A DNA stretch of 44,487 nucleotides from Armatimonadota bacterium (GCA_018268335.1 JAFDWT010000023.1:1-44487); one strand, 5' to 3'; counted from the first letter of the stretch, positions 24,664-33,192 are shown. Notes: generated by a model not told the origin, from the letters alone. Program-made: numbers and translations.

Positions 24664-26160
24664 ATGTTGCGCACTCGGCTCCTTGTCTGGAACACCTCGG
24701 TGATCGTCCTGCTGCTGGCAGGGTTCGCCTTCGCGATGGTGTCGGTGACCCGTGCCAGGTTGACCGAGACCATGGACCGGGAGATGCGGCAGCGCGCACA
24801 AGAGGCGACGCGCCTGGGGCCGCCGCCGCCGGGTCAACGGATGAGGTTCCCTCAGGGCCAAGGGCCTGGCGGGCCGCCTGGGCAGGGGTTTAGGCCCGGC
24901 GGGCCAGAAGGGCCTGGTCCACCACCGGACGAGGGGCCCCGGGGACGAGGAGACGGGCAGTTCCTGCCTGTGCCCCAGGTCTACCGCGACGCCAACCGGC
25001 TGGCCGACATCCGGCGGCCACGGTTTGTCGGCGTGGGCGAAGGAGACTCGATGTGGTCGGACCCACCCTTTGACCCTGAAGCGGTCAAGGTGTTGACTCC
25101 GACCTTTACCGAACGCGAACGGTTGCGCATCCTCACTGTGCCCGTCGTGAGGGACGGGCAGCGCGTCGGTTCGGTGCAGGTCGCCCAAGAGCTCGACCTG
25201 CTCAGGTCGCTCAACCAAGCCCAGTGGACGACATTGGCGGTCGTCTTGCCTGCTTCGCTCATCTTTGTGTTGATCGGCGCCTGGTTCATGATCGACCGGG
25301 CTCTGCGGCCCGTCGACCAGGTGACACGGGCGGCGGCGACGATTGGAGCTGAAGACCTCTCGAAGCGACTCCCGGTCACCGGAGACGACGAATTGGCCCG
25401 GATGGCGGGCACATTCAACGACCTTTTGGGTCGGCTGGAATCGGCTTTTGCCGAGCAAGCGGCGGCCTATGGGCGGTTGCAGGCGGCCTTTGACGCACAA
25501 CAGCGCTTTACTGCCGACGCCAGCCATGAACTCCGGACGCCCTTGACACGCGTGCGCCTTGCTCTGGGCAACGCGTTGAACGAGCCTCATGACACGGCCG
25601 GCCTGCAAGAAGCGGCAGCAAAAGCAGATGCGACCGCTGCCGAGATGTCTCGGCTCGTCGAGGATCTCTTGACCCTGGCCCGTACCGACGCAGGTGTCCT
25701 GGCACTCGACGCCCAGACGGTGGACTTGCGCGTCCCGGTGGCCGACGGGATGGACGCCGCGTCGGCCGGGCCGGGGCCCGCGCCGACCGGCAGCTTCCCC
25801 GACGAGCCCGTGATGGTGAAAGGAGACGAGTCGCTGCTCAAGCGGGTCGTCGTCAACCTTGTGGGCAACGCACGGCGGCACACTCCCGACGGAGGCGAGG
25901 TCCATGTGACGGTCGACCGCTTGGACGGCTGGGCGACGGTGACCGTCCGAGACACCGGCGAGGGCATCCCGGAGGCCGACCTGCCCCACATCTTCGACCG
26001 GTTCTATCGGTCGGACGAGGCGCGGACGCGTCACGACGGTGGAACCGGGCTCGGACTGGCGATCACCAAGGGGCTGGTCGAAGCCCACAAGGGCAAGCTG
26101 GACGTCGCCAGCCAGGTGGGCAATGGAACGGTGGTCCGGGTCCTTTTGCCTCTTCTGTAG
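24664..26160 (+). CDS. Sensor histidine kinase with Pro/Gly-rich periplasmic loop
   Basis: A protein of 498 residues. Membrane helices at about 11-29 and 189-209 flank a periplasmic sensor region. Residues 52-97 of that region are almost pure Pro/Gly with Arg, Gln and Glu. A HAMP linker follows (210-262). The phosphoacceptor is H288 in DASHELRTPLT. The ATP-binding domain has the N-box NLVGNARRHT (N398, N402), the G1 box DTGEGIPEADL, the F-box HIFDRFYR and the G2 box GGTGLGLAI, so the catalytic core looks complete. It phosphorylates the regulator encoded upstream; only 1 bp separates the stop and ATG 24664. The Pro/Gly-rich sensor loop resembles the composition of the Spy-like protein encoded next, an unusual match. 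Confidence 0.93.
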   Translation: MLRTRLLVWNTSVIVLLLAGFAFAMVSVTRARLTETMDREMRQRAQEATRLGPPPPGQRMRFPQGQGPGGPPGQGFRPGGPEGPGPPPDEGPRGRGDGQFLPVPQVYRDANRLADIRRPRFVGVGEGDSMWSDPPFDPEAVKVLTPTFTERERLRILTVPVVRDGQRVGSVQVAQELDLLRSLNQAQWTTLAVVLPASLIFVLIGAWFMIDRALRPVDQVTRAAATIGAEDLSKRLPVTGDDELARMAGTFNDLLGRLESAFAEQAAAYGRLQAAFDAQQRFTADASHELRTPLTRVRLALGNALNEPHDTAGLQEAAAKADATAAEMSRLVEDLLTLARTDAGVLALDAQTVDLRVPVADGMDAASAGPGPAPTGSFPDEPVMVKGDESLLKRVVVNLVGNARRHTPDGGEVHVTVDRLDGWATVTVRDTGEGIPEADLPHIFDRFYRSDEARTRHDGGTGLGLAITKGLVEAHKGKLDVASQVGNGTVVRVLLPLL

Positions 26161-26162
26161 GC

Positions 26163-26195
26163 CCTCACAGATTCCTCATACGGGCCTCGTAAAGT
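26163..26195 (+). promoter_or_regulatory. Candidate regulator box and -10 for the Spy-like gene
   Basis: CCTCACAGATTCCTCATAC (26163-26181) differs from the box at 23947 by one base and keeps the CTCA half-sites 11 bp apart (26164 and 26175). TAAAGT (26190-26195) begins 15 bp after the second half-site, the same offset as TACCAA in the regulator promoter. A weak hairpin in the leader joins GGTCCC (26210-26215) and GGGACC (26224-26229). Confidence 0.6.
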
Positions 26196-26236
26196 AGCAA
26201 TACGGAAGCGGTCCCATTTGGTGGGGACCCCCTTCT

Positions 26237-26242
26237 GGAGGA
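26237..26242 (+). promoter_or_regulatory. Strong Shine-Dalgarno sequence GGAGGA
   Basis: GGAGGA lies 6 nt before ATG 26249. It is the best ribosome-binding site in the window, in contrast to the many genes here with none, and suggests high translation of the Spy-like protein. Confidence 0.7.
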
Positions 26243-26248
26243 AACGAG

Positions 26249-27214
26249 ATGAAACACACAGTGATCGTCACTATCGCGGCCATGGCACTCCTCGCCGTCG
26301 GTGGCAGCGCGTTCGCCCAACAAGCCGGACCACGCGGTGGCGGCGGCCAATTCGGGCCGGGTGGGGGACAACGCGGCCCCATGATGCGCATGGGCATGGG
26401 TTTGAACGGCCCGCAGCTCCTCAAGCACCCGAACGTGCAGAAAGACCTCGGTCTGACGGAAGAGCAAAAGAAGAAGATCGACGCCTTGATGCCGCGCGGC
26501 CCCCAAGGTGGCGGCTTCCCGGGCGGGCCGGGTGGCCCCGGATTCCCCGGCGGCCCTGGTGGACAAGGTGGCCCTGGCGGCCCGCCGCCTGAAGGCGGAT
26601 TTGGCGGAGGCCCTGGCGGCCCGCCGCCAGAGGGTGGCTTCGGTGGAGGCGCCGGTGCTCCTCCGCCACCCGGTGGGTTCGGCGGTGGACAGGGCCGCGG
26701 CCCGCAGGCCGGCCAAGACATCGAGAAGAAGATCGCCGAGATCCTGACCAGCAAGCAGCTGACCCGGTACAAGGAGATCCAACTCCAGGCCACGGCTCCC
26801 ATGTCGCTGCTGCGACCTGAGGTTGCCGAGAAGCTCGGGCTAAGCGAAGACCAACGCCAGGAGATCGACGGCATTATCCGCGAAGGCATGCCAATGCCTC
26901 CGCGCGGCCCCGGTGGCCCCGGCGGTCAGGGCGGGCCTGGTGGACCGCCGCCTGAGGGCGGGTTCGGTGGCGGACCTGGCGGACCGCCGCCCCAGGGCGG
27001 CTTTGGTGGCGGCCAGGGTGGCCCTCCGCCTCAGGGAGGCTTTGGCGGCGGCGGTCAGCGCGGGCCCGGTAGGCCTCCGATGATGGACGACGCCAAGCGG
27101 CAGGAGACCTTGAAGAAAGCCCTGGCCGTCTTGACCAGCGAGCAAAAGGCTAAGTGGCAGGCGATGACCGGCAAAGCCATCGACCTGACGCCACCCAAGC
27201 GCAACGAAGACTGA
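26249..27214 (+). CDS. Spy/CpxP-like exported protein with duplicated Gly/Pro-rich modules
   Basis: A protein of 321 residues with a signal peptide (cleavage after AFA, residue 23). It contains two copies of one module. Each has a helix with an LTxxQ-type motif (LGLTEEQKKKID at 67-78; LGLSEDQRQEID at 196-207), then Gly/Pro repeats (about 82-153; 219-276), then a second LTxxQ helix (ILTSKQLTRYKEI at 165-177; VLTSEQKAKWQAM at 294-306). LTxxQ motifs mark the Spy/CpxP family of periplasmic chaperones and envelope-stress feedback proteins. The repeat unit is 13 residues, close to GGGPGGPPPEGGF. The gene follows the two-component genes, shares the regulator box and has a strong Shine-Dalgarno sequence, so it is probably an induced periplasmic effector. 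It ends before a strong terminator. Confidence 0.82.
   Translation: MKHTVIVTIAAMALLAVGGSAFAQQAGPRGGGGQFGPGGGQRGPMMRMGMGLNGPQLLKHPNVQKDLGLTEEQKKKIDALMPRGPQGGGFPGGPGGPGFPGGPGGQGGPGGPPPEGGFGGGPGGPPPEGGFGGGAGAPPPPGGFGGGQGRGPQAGQDIEKKIAEILTSKQLTRYKEIQLQATAPMSLLRPEVAEKLGLSEDQRQEIDGIIREGMPMPPRGPGGPGGQGGPGGPPPEGGFGGGPGGPPPQGGFGGGQGGPPPQGGFGGGGQRGPGRPPMMDDAKRQETLKKALAVLTSEQKAKWQAMTGKAIDLTPPKRNED
26492..27076 (+). repeat. Two blocks of 39-bp coding repeats in the Spy-like gene
   Basis: Block 1 (26492-26707) and block 2 (26903-27076) each hold about three units that encode GGGPGGPPP(E/Q)GGF. The blocks are in the same order in both halves of the protein, which points to an internal duplication plus unit expansion. 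Confidence 0.7.
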
Positions 27215-27235
27215 CGGGCTTGACACCCGTTAGTG

Positions 27236-27266
27236 CCGGGCCCTCCGTTTGGAGGGCCCGGTTTTT
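27236..27266 (+). terminator. Strong intrinsic terminator after the Spy-like gene
   Basis: CCGGGCCCTCC (27236-27246), loop GTTT, GGAGGGCCCGG (27251-27261), then TTTTT (27262-27266). An 11-bp perfect stem with a T-run ends the two-component/Spy transcript. Confidence 0.93.
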
Positions 27267-27321
27267 CGTCTTCCTTTGGGTTCCTGAACCGGTTCAGCAT
27301 GGGGTAATTTCGGAACCACTT

Positions 27322-30183
27322 ATGCTGCCGCCCAAAAAGCAGTGGGTCACGGTCGACCACACCGGCGCTGACGCCACCGACGCCTTTTCTGACAACACGA
27401 CGGCCCAATGGAAGAGCGGGCCCGCAACCGAACCATGGGTCCAAGCGGACCTCGGTGAGGTGTACCAGTTGGGCGGGATCGAGCTTACATGGGGCTCCTG
27501 GCCGGCGAGCCAGTATCACTTGGACACCAGCCTTGACGGCGACACTTGGACGACGGCGTTCTCGGCGCCGTTCGGGGAGGGGGCGATGGACGTATGGTCG
27601 TTCCCGACCCGCGAGGCGCGGTATGTGCGGTTGACAGCGACCGACTTCAATAATGACCAAGGTGTGGCGATCAAGCGTCTTGATGTGTTGCCCCCTGAGT
27701 TGGCTCCGAGGACGTTAAACCCAGCGCACCAGCCGGCTTTGGACGGCGACTACGCCACATGTGCCGTCGTCCAAGCAGGCGGCGAACTTGTCATCGACCT
27801 GCGGCGGACACGCGAAGGAATGGGCATGCGCATCGACTGGGGCGACCGGTGGGCACCGCACTTTTCGATGCACGTTTCCGCCGACGGTTCGGAATGGGTC
27901 GAGACAGGGCGCATCGCCACAGGGTCGGGTGGGTACGACAGCTATTGGTTCCCCAACAAGTATGTCCGGTACTTCAAGCTCGCCGTCCACGAGGCTCCGC
28001 CCGAGGGGGCCCAGGTCAAGGAGATCAAGCTCCGGATCAGCGGCAAGGACAAGACGCCGCTGGGGCCTTACGAAGCTGTCGCAGCCCAACGTCGGCTCGG
28101 CCTGTATCCGACTTCCCTGCGGATGCGGCAGATCTACTGGACCGTCATCGGTGCCCGGAACGACTTTGACGAAGTGCTCTTTGACGAGTACGGGAACCTG
28201 GAGCCGAAGCTCGGTGGACCGCAATTGATGCCGTACTTGCTCGTTGACGGCGAGTTGGTCGGACCGCTGGACTCTGAAGCGGTCCATCACTCTTTAGCCG
28301 GTGGCTCTCTGCCAGTTCCTACCGTCAGTTGGCGCGCAACAGGTATCAGCGTCCGGGCTTCCGCAGCGGTCGATCCGAAGCCCAAGAGTCCGGTGGCACT
28401 GACCTATCGGCTGCAAGACGTGCTGCCAGGCAAGGACGTCAAGTTCGTGCTAGCCCTACGCCCCATCCAGATCAACCCGATCTGGCAGCACGGTGGCCAC
28501 GCGCCGGTTCGCCGCCTGACTGCTACCTCCGACACGATGCTGGTCGATGGGCGTCCCTTTGTGATTGCAGCCACGCGGGCTGAGCAATCTGTTGTGACCG
28601 AGTTCCAGGAAGGAGACGTGGTCGACTGCCTCATGGGTCGCATGAATCCCGTGAATGTCGAGTCTTCGGAGCAAGGGACGCTGTCGGCAGCCTGGGTTTT
28701 CGACGTAGACTCGACCAGACCGGAGCACGTCTTCGAGTTTTGGGTTCCTCTCGATGACGACGAGCCTCTTCCTCAAGCAAACCCAGAACGCTACATCTCG
28801 ACCGCCCATCAGCATTGGCGGAGTGCACTTGGTCCGCGCCGGATCGAACTGGGCGACGCCGAGTTGGCCGAGACCGCCGAGGCTCAAATCGGATATGTCC
28901 TGGTGAACCAGGGCGAGCAGTGCCTCCAGCCGGGTCCGCGCAACTATGACCGGACGTGGATTCGAGACGGCCAATGCCAGGCCCTGGCTTTGATGCAGGC
29001 GGGGCTGCTAGAAGAGGCACAGCGGTACATCGAGTGGTACGGTGAGCGGGTGCCCGAAAGCGGTGCGGTGCCGCCGATCATGTGGGGCGACGGCTCGCAT
29101 TACGACGGCTATGGAGCTGACATCGAGTTCGACGCGCAGGGACAGTTCGTCTTCGCCGCCACTGAGTGCTACCGGTACACGCGGGACAAGGAGTATCTGG
29201 GGCGCATTTGGCCGGTAGTCAAGAGGTGCCTCATGTTCTTGCACGAACTCCGCGAGCGGACGATGCGAGACAACCTGCCGGAGTCGCGGTTCTTTGGGCT
29301 GCTGGCGCCGTCGATCAGCCACGAGGGGTACAGCAAACCGACCCACAGCAGTTGGGACGACTTCTGGGGGTTGCGCGGATGGGCGGACGGCGCGTTCCTC
29401 GCCCAGGAAGTCGACGATTCAGAGACGGCGGCTTGGTGTACGGAACAACGTGGTCTCCTGGCCGACTCGACGAAGAGGGCCTTGCGGATGACGATGCAGC
29501 AAGCGGGCATCGACCGGATACCGAGTTCCGCCGACAACGCCGACCCCGACCCGACCTCGACGGCTATCGCGTTCTTCCCTTGCGACGCTGCGGACGCGCT
29601 GCCTGAGGAGGGCTTGAAGCCGACCTATGACGGCGAGATCGCCAACATCCGGGCCAAGAACGCCGACCGGATCAAGGAGATGACAACTCCCTACGAGATG
29701 CGCTGTACCAATGCGTTTCTTGGACTGGGCCGCATCGAAGAGGCGCACGAATTGCTCGACTACTTTATGAGTTGGCGGCGGCCTCGGGGATGGAAGCTGT
29801 GGGCCGAAGTCATCGTCGGTGACGAGCGGTTCGCCCAGTACATCGGCGACATGCCGCACACCTGGATCGGGGCGGAACTCTACACGATCGTCCGGCGTTG
29901 CGTCGCACGGGAGGTGGACGGCGGGCTGGAGTTCCTCTCCTGGGCGAAGACGGCGTGGGTCGAGGGGCACGGCGTGCGGTTGCGTTCCTTGCCGACGCAC
30001 TTTGGGCCGGTCGATTTCTCGGCAGTCCTGGCCGACGGTCGCCTTCAGATCACCTGGGAAGGTCAGGACTGGCAGGCGCGGCCGGCGTGGGTGCGCGTCC
30101 GTGTGCCTCAGGGAACCTCGACCGTGACCGTGGACGGGCAAGCGGTCGACATCACGGACGGCTTTGTCGATTTGCCGGTTTAG
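27322..30183 (+). CDS. Discoidin-domain six-hairpin glycoside hydrolase
   Basis: A protein of 953 residues. The N-terminal part (about 10-135) is an F5/8-type C (discoidin) domain, with PWVQADLGEVYQLGGIELTW and VWSFPTREARYVRLTATDF, which usually binds sugars. A second beta-sandwich follows to about 250. From about 470 the chain looks like an (alpha/alpha)6 barrel of the amylo-glucosidase/trehalase superfamily: QPGPRNYDRTWIRDGQCQAL, then HYDGYGADIEFDAQGQFVFA, then TPYEMRCTNAFLGLGRIEEA. The likely acids are in RDGQ and the DIEFD region. No signal peptide is visible, so it may act on imported oligosaccharides. ATG 27322 is chosen because the frame before it crosses the upstream terminator. A TAATTT hexamer ends 11 nt before it. 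Its stop overlaps the trpA end by 4 bp. Confidence 0.85.
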   Translation: MLPPKKQWVTVDHTGADATDAFSDNTTAQWKSGPATEPWVQADLGEVYQLGGIELTWGSWPASQYHLDTSLDGDTWTTAFSAPFGEGAMDVWSFPTREARYVRLTATDFNNDQGVAIKRLDVLPPELAPRTLNPAHQPALDGDYATCAVVQAGGELVIDLRRTREGMGMRIDWGDRWAPHFSMHVSADGSEWVETGRIATGSGGYDSYWFPNKYVRYFKLAVHEAPPEGAQVKEIKLRISGKDKTPLGPYEAVAAQRRLGLYPTSLRMRQIYWTVIGARNDFDEVLFDEYGNLEPKLGGPQLMPYLLVDGELVGPLDSEAVHHSLAGGSLPVPTVSWRATGISVRASAAVDPKPKSPVALTYRLQDVLPGKDVKFVLALRPIQINPIWQHGGHAPVRRLTATSDTMLVDGRPFVIAATRAEQSVVTEFQEGDVVDCLMGRMNPVNVESSEQGTLSAAWVFDVDSTRPEHVFEFWVPLDDDEPLPQANPERYISTAHQHWRSALGPRRIELGDAELAETAEAQIGYVLVNQGEQCLQPGPRNYDRTWIRDGQCQALALMQAGLLEEAQRYIEWYGERVPESGAVPPIMWGDGSHYDGYGADIEFDAQGQFVFAATECYRYTRDKEYLGRIWPVVKRCLMFLHELRERTMRDNLPESRFFGLLAPSISHEGYSKPTHSSWDDFWGLRGWADGAFLAQEVDDSETAAWCTEQRGLLADSTKRALRMTMQQAGIDRIPSSADNADPDPTSTAIAFFPCDAADALPEEGLKPTYDGEIANIRAKNADRIKEMTTPYEMRCTNAFLGLGRIEEAHELLDYFMSWRRPRGWKLWAEVIVGDERFAQYIGDMPHTWIGAELYTIVRRCVAREVDGGLEFLSWAKTAWVEGHGVRLRSLPTHFGPVDFSAVLADGRLQITWEGQDWQARPAWVRVRVPQGTSTVTVDGQAVDITDGFVDLPV

Positions 30184-30971
30184 GCGAGCGTCGCGGCCTT
30201 GAGTGCTTTGACTGCGGCGACCAGATCGGCGCGGCCCTGGCCCTCGCGCCAGTTTTGGGCGAGCCAGTCGACAAGCCAGGATCCGATGACGGCGCCGTCC
30301 GCTACCTGGCAGACGGCAGCGACATGCTCGGGCTTGCTGATGCCGAAGCCGACGCAGACGGGGGTGTCGGTCATCCCTTTGAGGTCGCCGACGAGCCGGG
30401 CGACTTCGTCGCCAGCCTGTTGGGCTGCCCCTGTGACGCCCGTGCGGCTGACCGCATAGACGAAACCGGTCGAGTTTGTCGCCACGGCCCGGAGCCGCTC
30501 AGGGGTCGAGGTCGGGGCGGCGAGAAAGACGGAGTCGATGCCGGCAGCCTGGGAGACCTTCACCCAGTCGTCTGCCTCCTCGAGAATGATGTCGCAGACA
30601 ATGACGCCGCCGACGCCAGCGGCCTTGGCGCGTTGGGCAAAGCTGGAGAGGCCAGGTCGGAGCATCGTGTTGTAGTAGCCCATCAGGACGACCGGGACGC
30701 TTGGCTGTGCCTTGGTGACTGCCTCAAGGACATCGCCCGGGCGGGTGCCACGGTCGAGGGCGCGTTGGCTGCTGGCCTGGATCGTGGGGCCGTCTGCGAT
30801 AGGATCGCTGAACGGGACACCGACTTCGATGACGTCTGCGCCGCCTTCGACCAGAGCCTCGAGGATCGCCGGAAGTTGGTCCAGAGATGGGTCACCGGCG
30901 GTGACATAGAGGACGAGGGCTTTCTCTCCTTTGGCTTTGAGCGCGGCGAAGGTGTCGGCGAGGGTCGGCAC
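30180..30971 (-). CDS. trpA: Tryptophan synthase alpha chain
   Basis: A protein of 263 residues with GTG start, normal length for TrpA. It cleaves indole-3-glycerol phosphate to indole and glyceraldehyde-3-phosphate, passing indole to TrpB. The catalytic Glu is in IEVGVPFSDPIADGPTIQ, which also supplies the conserved Asp. The phosphate-binding ends GVTGA and FGISKPEHV are present, as is the YAVSRTGVTG loop. TATCCT lies 10 nt before the GTG and no Shine-Dalgarno sequence is visible. No trpB or other trp gene is in the window; the gene stands alone between a glycoside hydrolase and an ABC exporter. Confidence 0.95.
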   Translation of the reverse strand: MPTLADTFAALKAKGEKALVLYVTAGDPSLDQLPAILEALVEGGADVIEVGVPFSDPIADGPTIQASSQRALDRGTRPGDVLEAVTKAQPSVPVVLMGYYNTMLRPGLSSFAQRAKAAGVGGVIVCDIILEEADDWVKVSQAAGIDSVFLAAPTSTPERLRAVATNSTGFVYAVSRTGVTGAAQQAGDEVARLVGDLKGMTDTPVCVGFGISKPEHVAAVCQVADGAVIGSWLVDWLAQNWREGQGRADLVAAVKALKAATLA

Positions 30972-31335
30972 GTGAAGAAGTAGGATACCGTTTTGACGCT
31001 CTGAGGCCCGACACGCTGGCCAAGAGAATGATGTTACAAGTCTACGTTTCATGTGGGACAACAAGTGAAGTACAGGTGTCGACACTGTGCTTTACAGGTG
31101 ATGGTAGTGGTCAGGCGCTTTTTTGCCTTGCTCAAGTGGTAGGGGAGCTAATCGTGCGGTCGTCAACCGGCCCGTGTGCGCCGCGCCTTCCGGTCTGCCG
31201 CGTGGGTCAGGCTCGTCGTGGTCGGTACGCCTCGGCGCGGCCAGGCCGGGGCACCCAGGATGCTGGTGGAGTCAGGAGTTCTCGGCCCCAGCGCCAACGT
31301 GCCTCTAGGGCACCACATATAGGGTGCCCACACCC
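30972..31335. other. 364-bp gap without genes
   Basis: No convincing reading frame or known RNA is seen between trpA and the ABC exporter. A 7-bp hairpin, GGGCACC (31308-31314) with GGTGCCC (31323-31329), lies just after the exporter stop and may be a factor-dependent terminator; there is no T-run. The middle (about 31140-31280) is strongly G/C rich and could hold an unrecognised structured RNA. Confidence 0.5.
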
Positions 31336-33159
31336 TTATGCGATTTCTAGCGCGCCCTTGAACTGCTCACGGAACATGTCCTGATAAATGCCAGGGCGGG
31401 CGACCAGCTCGCTGTGCGGCCCGATGTCGACGATCTGGCCTTCTTCCACGACGATGATCCGGTCGGCATCGACGACACTGGCGAGGCGGTGGGCGATGAT
31501 GAAGGTCGTCCGACCCTTCATGACCCGGCGGAGAGCCTCCTGGACGCGGGCCTCGGTCTCGCCGTCGAGGGCACTGGTGACGTCGTCGAGGATGAGAACG
31601 GCGGGGTCGGTGACCAGTGCACGGGCCAAGGCCAGCCGCTGGCGCTGCCCGCCGCTGAACCGGACGCCGTGCTCGCCGATCATCGTCTCGTAACCGTCTT
31701 CCAAGGTCTCAACGAACTCATGCAGGTCGGCGGCCTTGGACGCGGCGATCACTTGCTCGTCGGTCGCGTCGTGGTAGCCGTACTTGATGTTCTCCTTGAT
31801 GCTGACGCTGAAGGCCATGTTCTCCTGCGCCACCATGCTGATTTGCGAACGAAGGGAATCTAGCCGGACATCGCGAATGTCCGTCCCATCGATAGTGACC
31901 CGTCCTTGGGTTGGGTCGTAGAACCGCATGAGCAGGTTCATCAGGGTCGTCTTGCCGCTACCGCTGTGCCCGACGATGCCAATGACCTCTCCGCACTTGA
32001 CGGTCAGGTCAATGCCCTTGATAATCTCGTCGCCTTGCTCGTATTTGAATCGGACGTTGTCGAACTTGATCGCCTTGCTCAGCCTGGGCAGGGCCTCAGC
32101 ACCTACTTTGTCCAGGATGTCGGGGCGGGTGTCTAGGGTCTCGAACACCCTGTCCATCGCCGCGACCGCCCATTGCAGCTGGTTGTTGAAGTCCACGACG
32201 CGGACCGCCGGGTCGAAGACGTAGCCGACATAGAACGCAATGGCGACCAGAGAACCCACACTCAGCTGGTTTTGCTGGACCAGGTAGCCGCCGTAGGCAT
32301 AGACGATGCCGCGGCCCAAGGCCGAGATGATGCCGGAGAGCAAGCCGAGCCGGCGGTTCAGGTGCATCTGCCGCACATCGACGGCGAACCTCTCGTTGGC
32401 CAGGCGGACGAACTCCTTCGTCTCCGACTTCTCACGGACGAATGCCTTAACGACGGCGATGTTGGCGATCTTCTCCGTCAGCTGGCCCACTTGCTCGTCG
32501 TAGAGTCGTCGCTGTTCTTCGCGGATCGCCCTGATGTGTTTGAGGAACAGCATGTAGGCCGCGACATAGAACGGCACGAGGCCAATGATGACGGCAGCGA
32601 TGCGCCACTCCATCAGGAACAGGATCGTGATGACGACGGCCAGCGTGATCAAATCGCTGAGAAAGGCGACGAGCTGACCGGAGACCAGGCCCTGGATGAG
32701 CTCGACGTCGGCCGTCGCCCGGGCCATGATCTTGCCGGTCTGGATCTGCTTGTGGAAGGCTAGGCTCAGCCGCTGGAGGTGCCTCCAAGTGGCAAACCGC
32801 AGGTCGAAGCAGAACCGGTGGCCGATGAAGTTGACAAGGAGCGCCAGCCAGTAGTTCAGGTACGCCCGTGCGGCGATGGTGCCGACCAAAAGCAGGCTGA
32901 ACAGCAGCATCAGTCTCGGTCCAGACGTGTCGCGCAGTTCGACCCACTTGGCCTCTGCCGCCACCTTGGCGGGCCCGGATGCCGCCGCGAGCTCCTGGAA
33001 GGCGGTGAACGCCGGTTTGATCCCTCGGTCGATGGCGAACTCAAAGAGCCGTGGCGGCACGATGTTGAGCATCGTGACGACCACGGTCAAAAAGATCGCC
33101 AGCGCCAGGTGTCGGCGGTAGGGCCTCAGAAACTCGAGCGTGCGCCGGAAGGAGCGCAT
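31336..33159 (-). CDS. ABC exporter half-transporter with degenerate catalytic site
   Basis: A protein of 607 residues, TMD-NBD fusion. The membrane domain (about 15-325) includes a long insert after helix 1 (about 48-80). The nucleotide domain has Walker A GHSGSGKTT (397-405), a Q-loop (MVAQENMAF), the signature FSGGQRQRLALARAL and the switch His in FIIAHRLASV. In Walker B (VLILDDVTSALD) an Asp, D526, replaces the usual catalytic Glu. This substitution is typical of the degenerate half of heterodimeric exporters such as TM287/288. No partner gene is adjacent; the exporter at 9621 has a normal site. The substrate is unknown. Confidence 0.9.
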   Translation of the reverse strand: MRSFRRTLEFLRPYRRHLALAIFLTVVVTMLNIVPPRLFEFAIDRGIKPAFTAFQELAAASGPAKVAAEAKWVELRDTSGPRLMLLFSLLLVGTIAARAYLNYWLALLVNFIGHRFCFDLRFATWRHLQRLSLAFHKQIQTGKIMARATADVELIQGLVSGQLVAFLSDLITLAVVITILFLMEWRIAAVIIGLVPFYVAAYMLFLKHIRAIREEQRRLYDEQVGQLTEKIANIAVVKAFVREKSETKEFVRLANERFAVDVRQMHLNRRLGLLSGIISALGRGIVYAYGGYLVQQNQLSVGSLVAIAFYVGYVFDPAVRVVDFNNQLQWAVAAMDRVFETLDTRPDILDKVGAEALPRLSKAIKFDNVRFKYEQGDEIIKGIDLTVKCGEVIGIVGHSGSGKTTLMNLLMRFYDPTQGRVTIDGTDIRDVRLDSLRSQISMVAQENMAFSVSIKENIKYGYHDATDEQVIAASKAADLHEFVETLEDGYETMIGEHGVRFSGGQRQRLALARALVTDPAVLILDDVTSALDGETEARVQEALRRVMKGRTTFIIAHRLASVVDADRIIVVEEGQIVDIGPHSELVARPGIYQDMFREQFKGALEIA

Positions 33160-33192
33160 ATACCGAATGAGTTTGGCCCAAACAAAGACAGA

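Noticed and set aside
26196-26248. Riboswitch in the Spy-like leader
   Set aside because: Only a 6-bp hairpin is visible and no known aptamer sequence; a plain leader with a strong Shine-Dalgarno is enough.
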